A stretch of 64,000 nucleotides of DNA from Manihot esculenta (Eukaryota > Streptophyta > Magnoliopsida > Malpighiales > Euphorbiaceae): positions 5,559,379-5,623,378 of the forward strand of contig NC_035164.2 in assembly GCF_001659605.2 (NCBI RefSeq), given 5' to 3'. Within the stretch, counting starts at the first letter, position 1; every line of letters begins with the position of its first letter. The notes under the pieces were generated by a model. That model ran no database searches. It was not told the origin of the DNA and saw nothing but the letters and a program-made list of their open reading frames with translations. The position numbers and the translations under genes were made by a program. Shown one piece after another: positions 10,907 to 23,700 of this stretch.

Positions 10907-13900
10907 ATGGACGGTAAATTTGGGTTCTATCGAGCGGATTGCGAATCGATTCTCTCACATCTTAAGCACCGGGAGAAACAACTCAAACTCAAGAGAAGGT
11001 CGCTTATTTCTTCCCTTTTTTATTTTTCCTGCAGTTCTTAGTTTTTTTGTTTAATTGATTTACAGACTTAGCTTCCAATTTAACGAAGCAATTCGAGTTT
11101 ATTTGAGTATGATTGCAAGGCATCAAGCACTGCTTTGCATTTTTTTCCCCCTACTTTGGCCTATGTGGTGTCTGTGGTTTATATATGTATTTTTTTTCCT
11201 TGGAATTGGTTTGTTTATATAAGATTTTTCTGCCATTTTTTCTTTATTCACTTATATACATTCTTTTGTTCTGTAGAGTTTAATTATTTTTTTCTATGAA
11301 TAAATGTTGTCTTTTGTGCAGGTGGTTGATGGGACTGCCAATGTCTAAATCTGAAAAGCAGCAGATTTTACAGTATAGGTTAGTTGTTGCTTCTTGCTTC
11401 CATATCGTGGAATCCTGTTCACTTGATAAGTATAGTAATTGCTGTTGATGTCATTTCTCCAGGTCATTGCCTGAATCTTTGCTTAGGGATGATGATGTAA
11501 GTTAGTTTCTCTCATGAATTCCTGCTGAAGTTCAATTGAGTGGGTATTTTTATTGATAATTGTACCTTTGGAAGGAAGGTGTAAATGGCAACAACCATGT
11601 ATGAGCACTTAACAATGTAAATGTAGTTTAAGCTAAAAAATTAATCCATGTGAAAAATGCTGTAGTTGTTTAACAATGTAAATTATTTGGTGTTAATCCA
11701 TGTTATCATGGTGTAACTGTAATTTTGGTCATGTGATCTTACTGTGAAAATGCTGTAAAGGCTAACAGAAGGAATTGAGAGAAAAACTGTGAAAATATTT
11801 TTTTTTTTTAAGTTTAGAGGTTTAAAACTAATGTTTTTTTTAAAGTTTGTGTTTATTAGATTATGATTAAAGTTGAGGTGTCTTATAGGTAAAATGCTAA
11901 AGGACAATGTGCAAGTATGTATTTAGTCCAATAGGATTTAACTATCTCTACAAATGCTCCTTTATTCTTGCTGTTACTGCTGTGTGACAACTACCATAAA
12001 TCTTTTGGCGGCCATTCGTGCAAAAAAAAGGGGTTGAACTTGAAGAACAAATTTTCCCTCAAATGGATATTTCCTTGAAGAGGCTATTTATTAAAATTTT
12101 CTTTAGTAAATATGTGAAAAGTACAATGCCACCTATGCCTTTGTTCTCTAATGATTGAACCATAGGAAATCTAACTACAGTTTGGATGCACATATATTCA
12201 TATTTATACCCCAAAAAGATCTTTTGAATCATGAATATTATTGTTGCAACTCACTTTTTGTTAAATCTCAAAATAGCAAGGACATCTTCTTAGTGGGACC
12301 TAATAAAAGCAGGGATAGATATACAAGATAATAGTACATTGAAATGGCAATTCTCATAAAATTGGGAATAAGGATAAGAAACAGTGAGTATGTCAGATAG
12401 CTAGTTGTCTTTGTATTCTTTTGTGAATGCAAGTATTTGTCGTGCAGAACTTCTTTGTTTGAAATGCATTTAGTAAAACTAAGAAGCATTAAAGAAATAA
12501 AATGTAGTACATGATTGTCTGACAAAGATTTAAGGTGAGAAATTCTTACTCTTATTTGCTTGTTGCTTGTTGCTTGTATGTTATATTAGCCTCATAGAAC
12601 AGCTTGTGTTCTTTTTCCCTAATTGTGTCAAGGTTCTAAAGGAGCCACTACCTTTCTATATGATTAGAAGAAGGGGTGGTTTTTATTTTTTATTTTTCGA
12701 TGTATATTATGATATTGCATTGTAAGAAGTTCTGAATTAAAAGGCGATTAATTAAGTTAGTTGTGATGTAGTATGTATTTTTTGTTGACTCCTTGACATG
12801 GCTTGTGTTTGCCTCTTAATTGTGCTGGCCTTAGAGCATGGCTTGCTGTTAGTTTCCGTATTTGCATCAAGGTGTTAATGTAGTCGCTCTCTCCATATAA
12901 TTAGAAAGTGTTGCTTGAAGCAAGGGTGATCCTCATCTTTTTATGGGGATAAGAATTTAGCATTATAAGCAGTTCTATGGCAGCTAATTAACTAAGTTTC
13001 TGTAGTATGTATTTTTGTCGACTCTTTGAGCTTTTGTTTGCTTACTTTCTAGCAATAGGTCCAGCCTGTTTAAATTCACACTCATTTAGCTTTTATTTCT
13101 CAGGTATTCTATGAGATTGTGAAAAGGCGTGTTGAAGAAGCTTTTGGATTACATAATGACAAAAGGGAAGATAATACTGTCCAAGAATGTAAACCAGTCT
13201 CTGGCATGTCCAACATGAAAAGACTCCTTCTGTCATGCCTTGATGCTTTGACAAATAAAGGGCTTTTCCTTCTCGCGATGATACTGACAAGAGGCTCAGT
13301 CAACTTTATAAAAACCCGTCCAAAGATGAAAAAGGTGATCAAAGAATCAATTCCAAGGGTTCTACGGAATCAAAACAATAATGTACAAAAAGATCTTTTT
13401 ACACAGCTATCTCAACTTCTCAGGGACCCACAAAATGTCCAAGACCATTGTTTGACACTTTTGTTTCCCACGTGTCATTCTCATCATGCCTCTGCTATTA
13501 AGATACTGGAAAGGCTTGAGGATTTGCCTTCTGAAACCCTGCTTGCTATGCACAGGAAACTTAGAGGTGTCCCAGCCGTTGCTCCTCGTTTACAACGAAA
13601 GAGACATGGATTGAGCCGACGAGAATTGATTTATAAAGTGAGGAGGAATATTGAGAAAATGCTTTCAGAACTTGGTGAAGGGAAAGACATGCAAGCTCCA
13701 CTAGCCAAGGCACTTGCTGTAGCAGGTTTATCACTAAAATTAACACCAGGATATTCAAATTCCTTTGTGCAAGACTTTAACTTGTTCTCACCAGAAGTAA
13801 AGAACTTGCAGAATGATATAGTAAAAGCCATTTGGTTGCTCAAAACAAAGGTTAGAGCACCTGAGCTAAAAACCTTGCAGCTTCTGTTAGACCCTGATGC

Positions 13901-15834
13901 CAAAGTCCCAAATGGGTGTCTAAGAACAGCAATGAAGAAAATGTTAACTGAATATCTGTTTGAATGCAGTGATTTGGATACTATTCCCAAATCATTATTG
14001 GAAGCTCTCGCCATTATCAACAGGAGTTCTAGAAGTACACCAAGTGGATGCTTGCTAAAGGATGAAATTGAAGAAGAGGTTGAATGCATATTAAGTGTAA
14101 GTGCTCAAATGAAGCAGATAGTCATGGATTTGCTCCCTGCCCATGAATTTGATGAGGATTTTTCTGATGCATACATGGAAGAATTAGAAGAAAGTGATGA
14201 TAGTGGGGGTGATGATGATGTTTATCATGATGAAAATGATGATGATGGCCAGTATGATAAAGATGATGTTGTTTCTGGTGGTGGTCATCAACTTCAACCT
14301 AGAAACATTGTGAGTAGTAGGACTTATTCTATTGATTTGGACAATTTAGAAGAGAGTTGTTCGGAGTTTGCACCAATGGATTCCAAGCCATCAATTTCTA
14401 GTCCTAATGGGAGTTGTGGTTCCACTTTGTGCCTAGAGAAAAACAATGTTGATGGCATGCTTAATGAGGAAATAGGTTGGTTTGAAGTAGGAAATATGGG
14501 CAAATTTGAGACATCAAGAGGAAATGGTTTTCCCCCACACATTCCTCCTATTGGAAGGTTAAATAATGTATTTATCAAAGGAAACAAGCCTGAGCAGTGT
14601 ACTACAGTAGATTCTGGAAATTCACATTTACCCTCTTCTAACTTTTGCTCTAGAAAGGTAGAATTTACATCCAGCGGGAAAGATTCACATACCAATATGT
14701 ATCTAGGCATCCAAGAAGTCTGTGATGAGATGAGCATGGTTTCTTACAATGTCATTAGTTGTATGATGGAGAAGTTTGCACAGGAAGAAGGCTTATATTT
14801 AGATTGGAGTGAGAGTTTGTATCCTAGAGGGGATTACCGAAGTCAAGAATATCAAGGTATTGAATGTTTTTCAGTATTTTGTTTGAAACTGAGCTATACA
14901 TACTACAAAATTTTGTGGAGCATGATTGTATTGCAGCAGTACTTGTTCTAATTATATTTGTGTTTGACATTTCCATGTGCCATTTAATTTCTTTTTCTGC
15001 CTTGTGTTATTGAAAGAACAAATTTCATCTTTTGGAATGTCATGAATATCTAATCATTCTGTCTCTTTGCACAATTATAGTTTCTCATGAGGACAAAATG
15101 CTGCAATATTGTTGCTTCTGGTAATGCCATTTGTATGGTACTTACTGATGAATCTTAATAACTGTTTCTTGTTTGCATAATATTCTATTCTATCTGCATG
15201 TGAGGTGCAAATCCAAGATCACTTTCAGGATGTTAATTGCTTACCTTGCAGCATCCTTTCATGTTAAATGTAAGGTTGGAATGATCATACATAAATAATC
15301 ACCAAGGTTAAACCATCACAAATTCCACCTCTTGGAAGAATGGGCTGCCTTCTACCTAATAATTTAGTGCTTGTATTGTGTTTGCTATGCAATCAATAAG
15401 TCTCTCATTTTCATGTATGGTTGCAGAAAAGCAGAATTCTCCCAAGAAAAATGTAGATGGTTCAGTTATTGTTCAAGTTGTGGAAGAGCTAGTACCTTCC
15501 TTTCCAAAGAGGTATAGTTACTTGTCTTAATGTACCAAGCATGTGATTGACTGGTTATATCCCAGTGTTTATGGTTTTCTCATGCTTGGTTTCAGGTTTT
15601 GATGCCACTTATTTGTTACTGTCTTGTTGAATTGCTAAAATGCTTAGGATCATTCTACTTAATCTGATCTCATTAAGGAGTTAAATTGGGCATTCTTTAC
15701 TGTACTAATTTAGACATAGATCATCTTTGATGAAACCTGAATATATTTTTTTACTTCAAAATAATTAATCATTGCTGTTGTTTCTTATGTGCAGTAAAAT
15801 GGAAAAACTGAAGGAGTTGATAGGCATTCTTTGA
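10907..15834 (+). CDS. Conserved plant protein of unknown function, six exons
   Basis: Six exons splice cleanly: 10907-10998, 11322-11378, 11463-11496, 13104-14856, 15427-15511 and 15795-15834. All introns are GT-AG, phases agree, and the total is 2061 nt for 686 aa ending in TGA. The start is MDGKFGFYRADCES. Exon 4 holds most of the protein, with basic, helix-rich sequence and no catalytic motif that I recognise. At residues about 409-450 there is a strongly acidic Asp/Glu tract after YMEELEESDD. The C-terminal third is Ser-rich and low in complexity. It resembles plant proteins annotated as 'nucleolar protein gar2-related'; that name is from memory and is not a function. Exons 1-3 and the upstream region are duplicated at 25610-27376. 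Confidence 0.85.
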
Positions 15835-16305
15835 CCCTTTGGTCACTACAATATTATGAATGGAAAAACTAGCAAGAGATATGACTAGAGTGTGAGTGAA
15901 CAATTGCAGTTATCAGTTTTTTATTTTCAGAGGGCTGAATCCAATTCCTGTGGAAGTAATGTTGGAAATTGTTTGCAGGAACCATTTCTTCATTTTGGTA
16001 GAAGGAGAAGCTACTGGCAGGCTTCTCAGATATGATCCTCCAACCAAAACTATTCATGTAGTGTTGGATGGATTGGCATTTCCAAATGGAATTCAGCTTT
16101 TTGAGGACCAAAGTTTCCTTCTATTAACTGAGACTACCAATTATAGGTAAAGAAGAGTGTGCACCCATTTTTCTATTACTCTTACTACAGTGTAGGAACT
16201 TTTGACAGCTATTTTATACATGCTGCTAAAAGAAGAAAAAATTTATATAAAACCCTTTTAACCAAGTCTTTTTTTTAAAAAATACAATAAAAATTTCAAC
16301 ATCTT

Positions 16306-16446
16306 TGAGCTCGAGGGGAAATTTACTATGCAGCTGTTTTATGTACAACCATTTTATTGTGGCCATTGTTTATGGCGGGTCCCATGTAGATCTCACCATG
16401 TTCAATGGTCAATATTTGTACATGACGGTTGTATGGAATAATCTTA
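16306..16446. mobile_element. Possible small MITE in the pseudogene intron
   Basis: Imperfect inverted halves surround a short core: TGTACAACC...GGCCATTG on the left and CAATGGTCA...TGTACATGACGGTTGTA on the right. No TSD was resolved. Confidence 0.35.
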
Positions 16447-16559
16447 TATGTTGATGCATGTAGCTTTATCTCTTTTGACTTTTCTATTGCTGAAACTCAT
16501 GACTTCTAGTTTAGAAATTGAATAAAATTACTATCAAAGTCACATTCTAACAACCAACA

Positions 16560-16740
16560 AGCGGGGTCAGCGGCTTGGAGTTGATCACTGGACTTTACCT
16601 GCAAAGTCAAGGGTTCATTGTCATTGTTGAGAGGGCTCTATCTGAATACCACTGCCGACCTGAGTGTAAATTAGTCACATCTGTACCGTGTAATTAATTG
16701 GAAAAAAAAAATCACCTGACCTTAACAAAAAAAAAAAAAG
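16560..16740 (+). mobile_element. SINE-like insertion with A-rich tail
   Basis: A compact sequence starts near AAGCGGGGTCAGCGGCTTGG and has a weak box-B-like AGGGTTCATTG. It ends in two A-runs (16700-16709 and 16727-16739). The layout fits a tRNA-derived SINE of a family different from the copies at 1375 and 2299. No clean TSD was found. Confidence 0.45.
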
Positions 16741-17299
16741 AATTATAACTAGTGACAATATGAGTGTCAGACTAGCAATTTATAATTTTGTGAACCTATG
16801 AGACATGCAGATTAATGAAATTGTGGCTAGAGGGTCCAAAAACTGGGACAGTGGAACTTGTAGCTGACCTGCCAGGCTTTACCGACAATGTAAGAATAAA
16901 TGATAAAGGGCAATTCTGGGTAGCAATAGACTGTTGCAGGACTCCAGCACAATATGTTCTCACACACAATCCATGGATGAGGATCATCTATTTCCAGGTA
17001 CCGATGCGAATGAACATATTACTTCAAGAGTAATGGGGAAGAGGATGTACACTGTTGTATCACTGTTCAGTGAGAATGGATAAATCCTGGAAGTTCTTTT
17101 AGGATTCACAAGGTGTAGCGATGAAGATAGTGAGTGAAGTTAGAAAGGTAAAAGGGAAGCAGTGGATTGGAACTATGGCTCATAACCATATTGCAACACT
17201 CCCATATCCTTACGAACTTTGCATTAATTAAACTTTGTTCTGGAAGCCTAGCATGGTTGGATCTGGTGCTTAAAGGTGTATGACTCGCTAAATCCATAT

Positions 17300-18684
17300 T
17301 TAAGTTCTTCCTTCTCTAATTTTCTACTAAAATAAAAATTGAAAGATAAACTTTGTGTTTAACATTTTTTTTTAAATTTTATGAGATCAGCTTACTAGGT
17401 AATAATAATAATAATCAGCTCACTTGAGTCTTTATTTATGTAGTAATTAGCTTTAAAAAGTCACTTTCTATTAAACTATTTTTTACTCATTGATAAAAAT
17501 TAACAAAAAGAAAAAGATTGGGGAGAATTAATAATTTATGTAAGTATTTGATTAAAATGTATAATTTAGCTATTATAACACGTGATCCACATTGAAATAA
17601 AATTTCATGAGTTTAAGCCAATTTAATCTCAATTTGACAAACTTGATTAAAAGGCTCTTCAATCCATTATTACATATTCTTTTATATTTTAATTAATTTA
17701 ATAATATATTAAAAATTAATTGATTTAATTTTATATTTAATTTTTAATATATAATATTATAATTTTAAAACTTTATTGTAAAATTAAATTATAAAATATA
17801 TATTACTGTCATTATAATAAAAGATATTGAAGTATATTTTATAATATATATTTGAAATTAATGTAAATATAATGAGTGAAAAAATTCATGTAAATATAAA
17901 TTTCACATAAATATTTAATTAAATAAATTATATATACTTTGTTACAATTTTATTTTGCAACTTATTTATATATTTTACAATAATAAAATTTTAACAATTT
18001 ATTAAATAATAAAAGTAAATACAAAGGTTGAAGGAGAAATTATATGAGTGCAAACAAATATAGAAATATCTATTATTATGAAAAATAAATGACTAATTTT
18101 AATTAATTTTATTTGTTAATAAAAATTAAATAATAAACATGTTTTAGAAATTTTAAGTTATAAAATCCTAATAATATGAGATATAATATATATATATATA
18201 TAATAATTTAATGTCATGCTAAAAAAAGAATTATTTTTATTTTAATCTGCTAAAAAAAAGTAAAATTTAACTAATATTTTAAGTCTCTTATATTGTTATA
18301 TAAGGACAATATTAATAGATTGTACTAAAATTATAATTTTAATGAAATGAAATAAAATGATATAAAATATTAATTTGATTGATTAAATTTTAAAAATTAG
18401 TTTCTACTAAAATTAATATAATTTAATTAATTTAATTAGTTAAATAATAACTTTATTCGATTAAAACATATGTATATAAAAAAGTTCATATGGTTAGTTA
18501 AAAAATAATAATTTTAATTAAATAAAATATAAAAATTTAATATAATCGATTTTAATTAAGAGTGAATTATGTTTATAATTTTATTATGATAATTAATATT
18601 TAAATTTGATTAATTTTAAAAAATAATAATAATAATAATAATAAATAAAAAATCATGATAATGCAATTAGTTAAATATTACTAT
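17300..18684. other. AT-rich intergenic DNA
   Basis: Long A/T-rich sequence with short TA and TAA repeats and no supported gene or element end. Confidence 0.6.
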
Positions 18685-18693
18685 AAAAAAAAT

Positions 18694-19449
18694 GAGAGAT
18701 TTATAATTTAGTCTCTAAGTATTGCCATTATTGATAAGTCAGTCTCTACATTTTTAAAAACCTATTAAAGCGTCATTATTTTTTTTTTGTCAATAAAATA
18801 GTCATTCCGTCTACGAAATAGTCATTCTATATATTTCTGCCGTTAAAAATATAACAAAAATCCAAATTACCCTCCATATTCTCCTCCTTCATTCTCCTTT
18901 GATTCTTCCTCCTTTTCTTTTTCTTCTTATTTGATTCTTCTTCGATTTTTCTTTTTCTTTTTCTTCTTTTAAGAGGAGAAGGAAACAATTCTTCTTCTTC
19001 TTCTTCATTATCATCATTTCTTCTCCTTCTTCTTCTTTCTCTTCTTTTTTTTTTTTTCTTCTTTATCATTATCTTTTTTTTTCTTCTTTTTTTTTTCTTT
19101 ATCATCATTTTTTTTTGTTTTTTGAAGAGGAGGAGGGACTAGTTCGTTGATAGGGAGAAACGATAAGGACGTTTTAATAGATCTGAGAAAATATAATGAC
19201 TTTTTAATAAATCTAAAAAAAGATAAGGACGTTTTAATAAATTTTTAAAAATGTAGGGAATGATTCATTAGTAATAGCAATATTCAAAGACTAAATAAAA
19301 GATTTTATTTGAGGGTAAAATTGAATTTTAAAAATGAAGGACTATTTTATTGACGGAGAGAAAAGATAATGACGTTTTAATAAATTTTTGAAAATATAGA
19401 GACTGACTTGTTAATAATAGTAATATTTAAGGACTAAATATAAATCTCT
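18694..19449. mobile_element. Mutator-like MITE with long terminal inverted repeats
   Basis: The left terminus GAGATTTATAATTTAGTC and the inverse of the right terminus GAGATTTATATTTAGTC continue into matched arms of about 70-80 bp (TAAGTCAGTCTCTAC vs CAAGTCAGTCTCTAT). Flanking 9-bp repeats AAAAAAAAT lie at 18685-18693 and 19450-19458; this fits Mutator-type TSDs but is low-complexity. The right arm appears twice, about 19220-19305 and 19368-19449. The interior holds a long polypyrimidine tract. No transposase is encoded. Confidence 0.75.
18868..19110. repeat. Polypyrimidine (TTC/TCTT) tract
   Basis: Almost pure C/T on the plus strand, built from TTCTTC, TTCTCC and T-runs, with a short AGAGGAGAAGGAAAC break. 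The minus strand therefore shows a Lys/Glu/Arg-only reading frame, which is low-complexity and not a gene. Confidence 0.9.
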
Positions 19450-19459
19450 AAAAAAAATA

Positions 19460-20060
19460 GCATATATAAAATAGAGAGGGAAATAATGAGATGGACAAAA
19501 CTATCCTAATGCCTTTTAATAATTATAATAAAAATTAAAGTTTAATTAGTTATTAAAATTAATCTAATTAATATTTTATATTAAATTAATTAGTTTATAT
19601 TAATTTAAAATTTTTAATCCTATTTTTACTTAAACTCTCCTTTTTATTATAATTCTAAATAAAATTTCACGGGAAATAATTAAAATATTACTTTAAAAAA
19701 TAATAGTTAACGCAATGCAATTAAAATTTGATAAAAAAATATAAGTATATACAAATTACTACTCAACTCAAAATAAAACTTTTTTTGTATGCATCCAATA
19801 TTTTATTATTTTAATAAAACTTGGAATTGATATTTTTATTATTTTAATTTATAAAAATAGAATCACTTTCTTAAAATAAAATTAAAAGTAATACTAAAAT
19901 TTTAATGATGCGTATGTATATGTGTATTATTTAATAATTTATCTATAATTTATAGTATACATTATTATATAACAAACATGAGATAATAATAAGATGGTAA
20001 AAAAATACTTTTAAGAATTTTCTATTATGATAATAAAAAAAAATTTTCAATTAACATTTT
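19460..20060. other. AT-rich intergenic DNA
   Basis: No recognisable features. Homology to the 27410 region begins at about 20061. Confidence 0.55.
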
Positions 20061-20748
20061 AATTTGAAAAGATATAAATATATTTACACTTATAATATAA
20101 ATAAGTTAAAAAATAATTTATATATAAAAATTTAAAATAACTTGTATAAATAACGTGGAGGCCTTAAATAAAATTAATATTAATGAATTAATATATGTCT
20201 TTATTGATCACAAATTAAATAAAATTAAAATATATAAGTTAAAATCAGTAATCACTCTCTACTAATACTACTGTACAGTAATAGCTAAATCAATTAGGAT
20301 ATAAGTGTTCATAGTTGTGTTGATGAAGGGGAAAAAATAAAACGCAAAGAAGGCGAGAGAGAAAAAAGAGAAGAAAGGGTATTTTTCTAATACAAATTTG
20401 TTAATGGCTGCGGAGGAAGAGCTCCTCCTTCTCCCATCTTCTCCCTCACCCTTTTTCAGAGATATCATTATCTTCATTTGTTCATCTTCATGTAGTCTCT
20501 TTGTGTGTTCGTGTGTGTGATACTTGCTTATATATTTCTTTAGATAAATCATCTGATTACCGTCTGATTATCAACACCTATTTATATCTATTTTATACTC
20601 TCAATGGATGTGCTATTTTTTTCATTTCAAGTGAGTTTTGTATTTTTGAAATGAGTTGGTTTATGTAAATAATTTTTTTTTGTTTGTTTGATGTGTTCAT
20701 GTTCATCAGAAATTTATTTATTAGGGTTTAATTATTTGCAATCTATGC
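20061..20748 (+). repeat. Segmental duplicate Y, copy 1
   Basis: Closely similar to 27410-28064, from AATTTGAAA through TTTGCAATCTATGC. It contains an exon-like ATG segment at 20404 starting MAAEEELLLLPSSPSP; the other copy at 27721 starts MAAKEELLLLPSSPSP. The homology stops exactly where Copia sequence begins at 20749, so the downstream continuation is lost here. The copy probably represents the promoter and first exon of a gene duplicated with its surroundings. Confidence 0.85.
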
Positions 20749-23700
20749 AAAATGGTTGAAGGTGAATCAGTTAGTGCTCATGTTTTGAAGATGAAATGCC
20801 ACATTGATCACCTTGCTAGGCTCGGCTATCCTCTGAGTTTAGAACTCTCTACGGATTTGATCCTACTTTCTTTACCTGGCAGTTTCTCTCAGTTTTTCAT
20901 GAATTATAACATGAACAATATGAAGAAATCCATTCCTGAGCTACATGGGATGCTAAAAATAGCTGAGATAAATATCAAGAAAAGGCCTACCCAAATTTTG
21001 AATGTCAATAAGGGTAAGCCCATGAAAAATAAGGGGAAGCCCAAGTCTAAAGGTGGTAATGGGCCTAAGGGACAAAGCAAGCCTAAATGGCAATCCAAGG
21101 CAAAAGTTCCTAAGGAAATAGTTCCTAAGTAAGGAATCTGCTTCCATTGCAAGGAACCAGAGCATTGGAAGAGAAATTGCAAACTCTATTTGGATGAGTG
21201 CAAGAAGAAGAAGAAGAGTAGTGAGACTACGACTTCGGGTATTTATGTTATAGATATTAATTTATCTATTTCTACTTCATGGGTATTGGATACCGGATGT
21301 GGTTCTCACATTTGTACAAATGTGTAGGGTCTCAAAAGGAGTAGAAAACTGAAAAAGGGCGATGTGGACCTACGTGTAGGCAATGGAGCAAGAGTTGCTG
21401 CCTTAGCTGTAGGGACTTATGAACTTGTTTTGCCCAATTGGCTTTTGTTAATTTTGAACAATTGGTTTTATGTTCCTACTTTGAGTAGGAATATTATTTT
21501 AGTTTCTGTTTTGGACGAAAAAGGTTTTTTATTTCTTATTAAGAATAAGAAATGGTCCATTAATAAAGATGATTTGCTTTATTGTATTTATTGTATTGCA
21601 AATTCATATGATAGCCTTTATGTCCTTAATCTAGATGATTCTAGAGACAACAATATATATAACATAACTTCTAAGAAAACTAAGCCAAATGAGTTAAACC
21701 CAACATATTTATGGCACTGTCGTCTTAGCCATATAAATGAGAATCGCATATCTAAACTTCATAAAAATGGTTTATTAGATTTATTTGATTTTGAATCATT
21801 TGAAAATTGTGAATCTTGTTTGTTTGGTAAAATGACAAAGGACCCTTTTATTGGACAAGGTTAAAGGGCTTCAGACTTATTAGGCTTAATACATACAGAT
21901 GTATGTGGCCCACTAAGCATTAGTGCCAAGGGAGGTTATCAGTACTTCATTGCATTCACTGATGATTTCAGTAGGTATGGCTATGTCTACCTAATGAAAC
22001 ATAAGCATGAATCTTTTGAAATGTTTAGAACTTTTCAAAATGAAGTACAAAATTAACTTGGTAGAACTATTAAAATGTTTCGATCTGATCGAAGTGGTGA
22101 ATATTTGAGCCAAGAGTTTGATGAATATCTTAGAAATTGTGGAATTGTTTCACAATTAACTCCACTAGGAACTCCACAATGGAATGGTGTTTCTGAAAGG
22201 AGAAATCAAACTTTATTAGATATGGTTTGATCTATGATGAGTCAAACAAATCTCCCTTTATTATTTTGGGGTTATGCCTTGGAAATAGCTGCATTCATTT
22301 TAAATCGAGTACCATCGAAAGCGGTTGAAAAGACACCATATGAGTTATGGACTGACAAAATGCCTAGTTTGTCTTTTCTTAAGATTTGGGGTTGTGAGGC
22401 TTATGTGAAACGCCCAATTTCAGATAATCTAGCTCCAAAATCTATCAAGTGCAATTTTGTGGGATATCCTAAGGAAACCAAAGGATACTATTTCTATATT
22501 CCCTCAGAGAACAAAGTGTTTGTTGCTCGAAATAGTACCTTTTTAGAAAAAGAATTTATCTCTCAGAGATTCAGTGGGAGTACAGTGCGACTTGAGAAAA
22601 CTCAAGCACCACAAGAGATCATTGAACCGCCGGTAGAACCACTTCCAGAACCACAAACAGTTGTGGAAGCTGAAAGGTTGACACAAATCCCACGCAGATT
22701 TGATAAGACACGTCATCAGCCTGAGAGATATGGATTTCTCATGACTGATAGTCGTGAACTTTTGCTCATTGATCAAGACGAGCCTACTACCTATCAAGAG
22801 GCTGTGTCAGGTCCAGACTCTGAGAAATGGCTTTCTGCCATGAAATCTGAAATGCAATCCATGTATGACAATCGAGTTTGGTCATTAATTGATCCCCCTG
22901 AGGGTGTTAAGACCATTGGTTGCAAATGGGTTTTCAAGAAGAAAACTAACATGGATGGAAATATGCATACCTACAAAGCAAGGCTTGTTGCAAAAGGTTT
23001 CAAACAAACTCATGGTATAGACTATGATGAGACCTTTTCGCCAGTTGCAATGCTTAAGTCAGTTAGAATTCTCATTGCCATTGTTGCGTACTATGATTAC
23101 GAGATATGACAAATGGATGTCAAAACAGCTTTCCTTAATGGAAACTTGCTCGAGGATATGTACATGACACAACCTGAGGGTTTTGTAATCCTTGAGAATT
23201 CTAGAAAGATTTGCAAGCTTCAAAGATCCATTTATGGATTGAAGCAAGCCTCTCGGAGCTGGAATCTTCGTTTTGATGAGACAGTCAGGGACTTTGGATT
23301 CATCAAGAATGAAGATGAATCTTGTGTTTACAAGATGGTTAGTGGGAGTGCAGTTGTGTTTTTAGTCCTATATGTGGATGACATATTACTCATTGAAAAT
23401 GATATCCCTACCTTGCAAAAGGTTAAGACTTGGTTAGGGAACTCTTTTTCAATGAAGGACTTAGGTGATGCTGCATATATCCTTGGTGTTAAGATCTATA
23501 GGGATAGATCCAAGAGGATAATCGGTCTGAGTCAAAGTACTTATATTGACAAGGTTCTGAAAAGGTTCAGCATGCAAGATTCCAAAAGAGGATTCTTGCC
23601 CATGTCTCATGGTATTCATCTCAGTAAGAATCAATGTCCTATGACATCTGATGAGCGAGAACGAATGAATAAGATTCCTTATGCTTCTGCTATTGGATCT

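Larger units (their letters stand above)
15979..17231 (+). pseudogene. Strictosidine-synthase-like gene fragment
   Basis: Exon-like segments at 15979-16146 (donor AG|GTAAAG) and from 16811 (acceptor CATGCAG) encode a beta-propeller segment typical of plant strictosidine-synthase-like / adipocyte membrane-associated-like proteins. Landmarks are GRLLRYDPPTKTIHVVLDG, LAFPNGIQL and GQFWVAIDCCRTPAQ. Further matching peptide, ending IATLPYP, runs to the TAA at 17229-17231. An in-frame TAA at 17031 (ending LLQE), another stop after the SEN-G stretch and frame changes near 17040-17110 break it. The N-terminal third is absent. It lies only about 145 bp downstream of the 686-aa gene, on the same strand. 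Real strictosidine synthases need specific catalytic residues, so alkaloid synthesis should not be inferred. Confidence 0.75.

Noticed and set aside
10682..10917. Overlapping short plus-strand ORFs before the 686-aa gene
   Set aside because: They lie in the CT-rich leader, overlap each other in different frames, and end before or around the true ATG.
13561..14737. Several minus-strand ORFs (65-152 codons) opposite exon 4
   Set aside because: They are shadows of the 610-codon plus-strand exon, which is supported by splicing on both sides.
18827..19108. Lys/Glu/Arg-rich minus-strand ORF
   Set aside because: It is the reverse of a polypyrimidine tract inside a MITE; pure low complexity.
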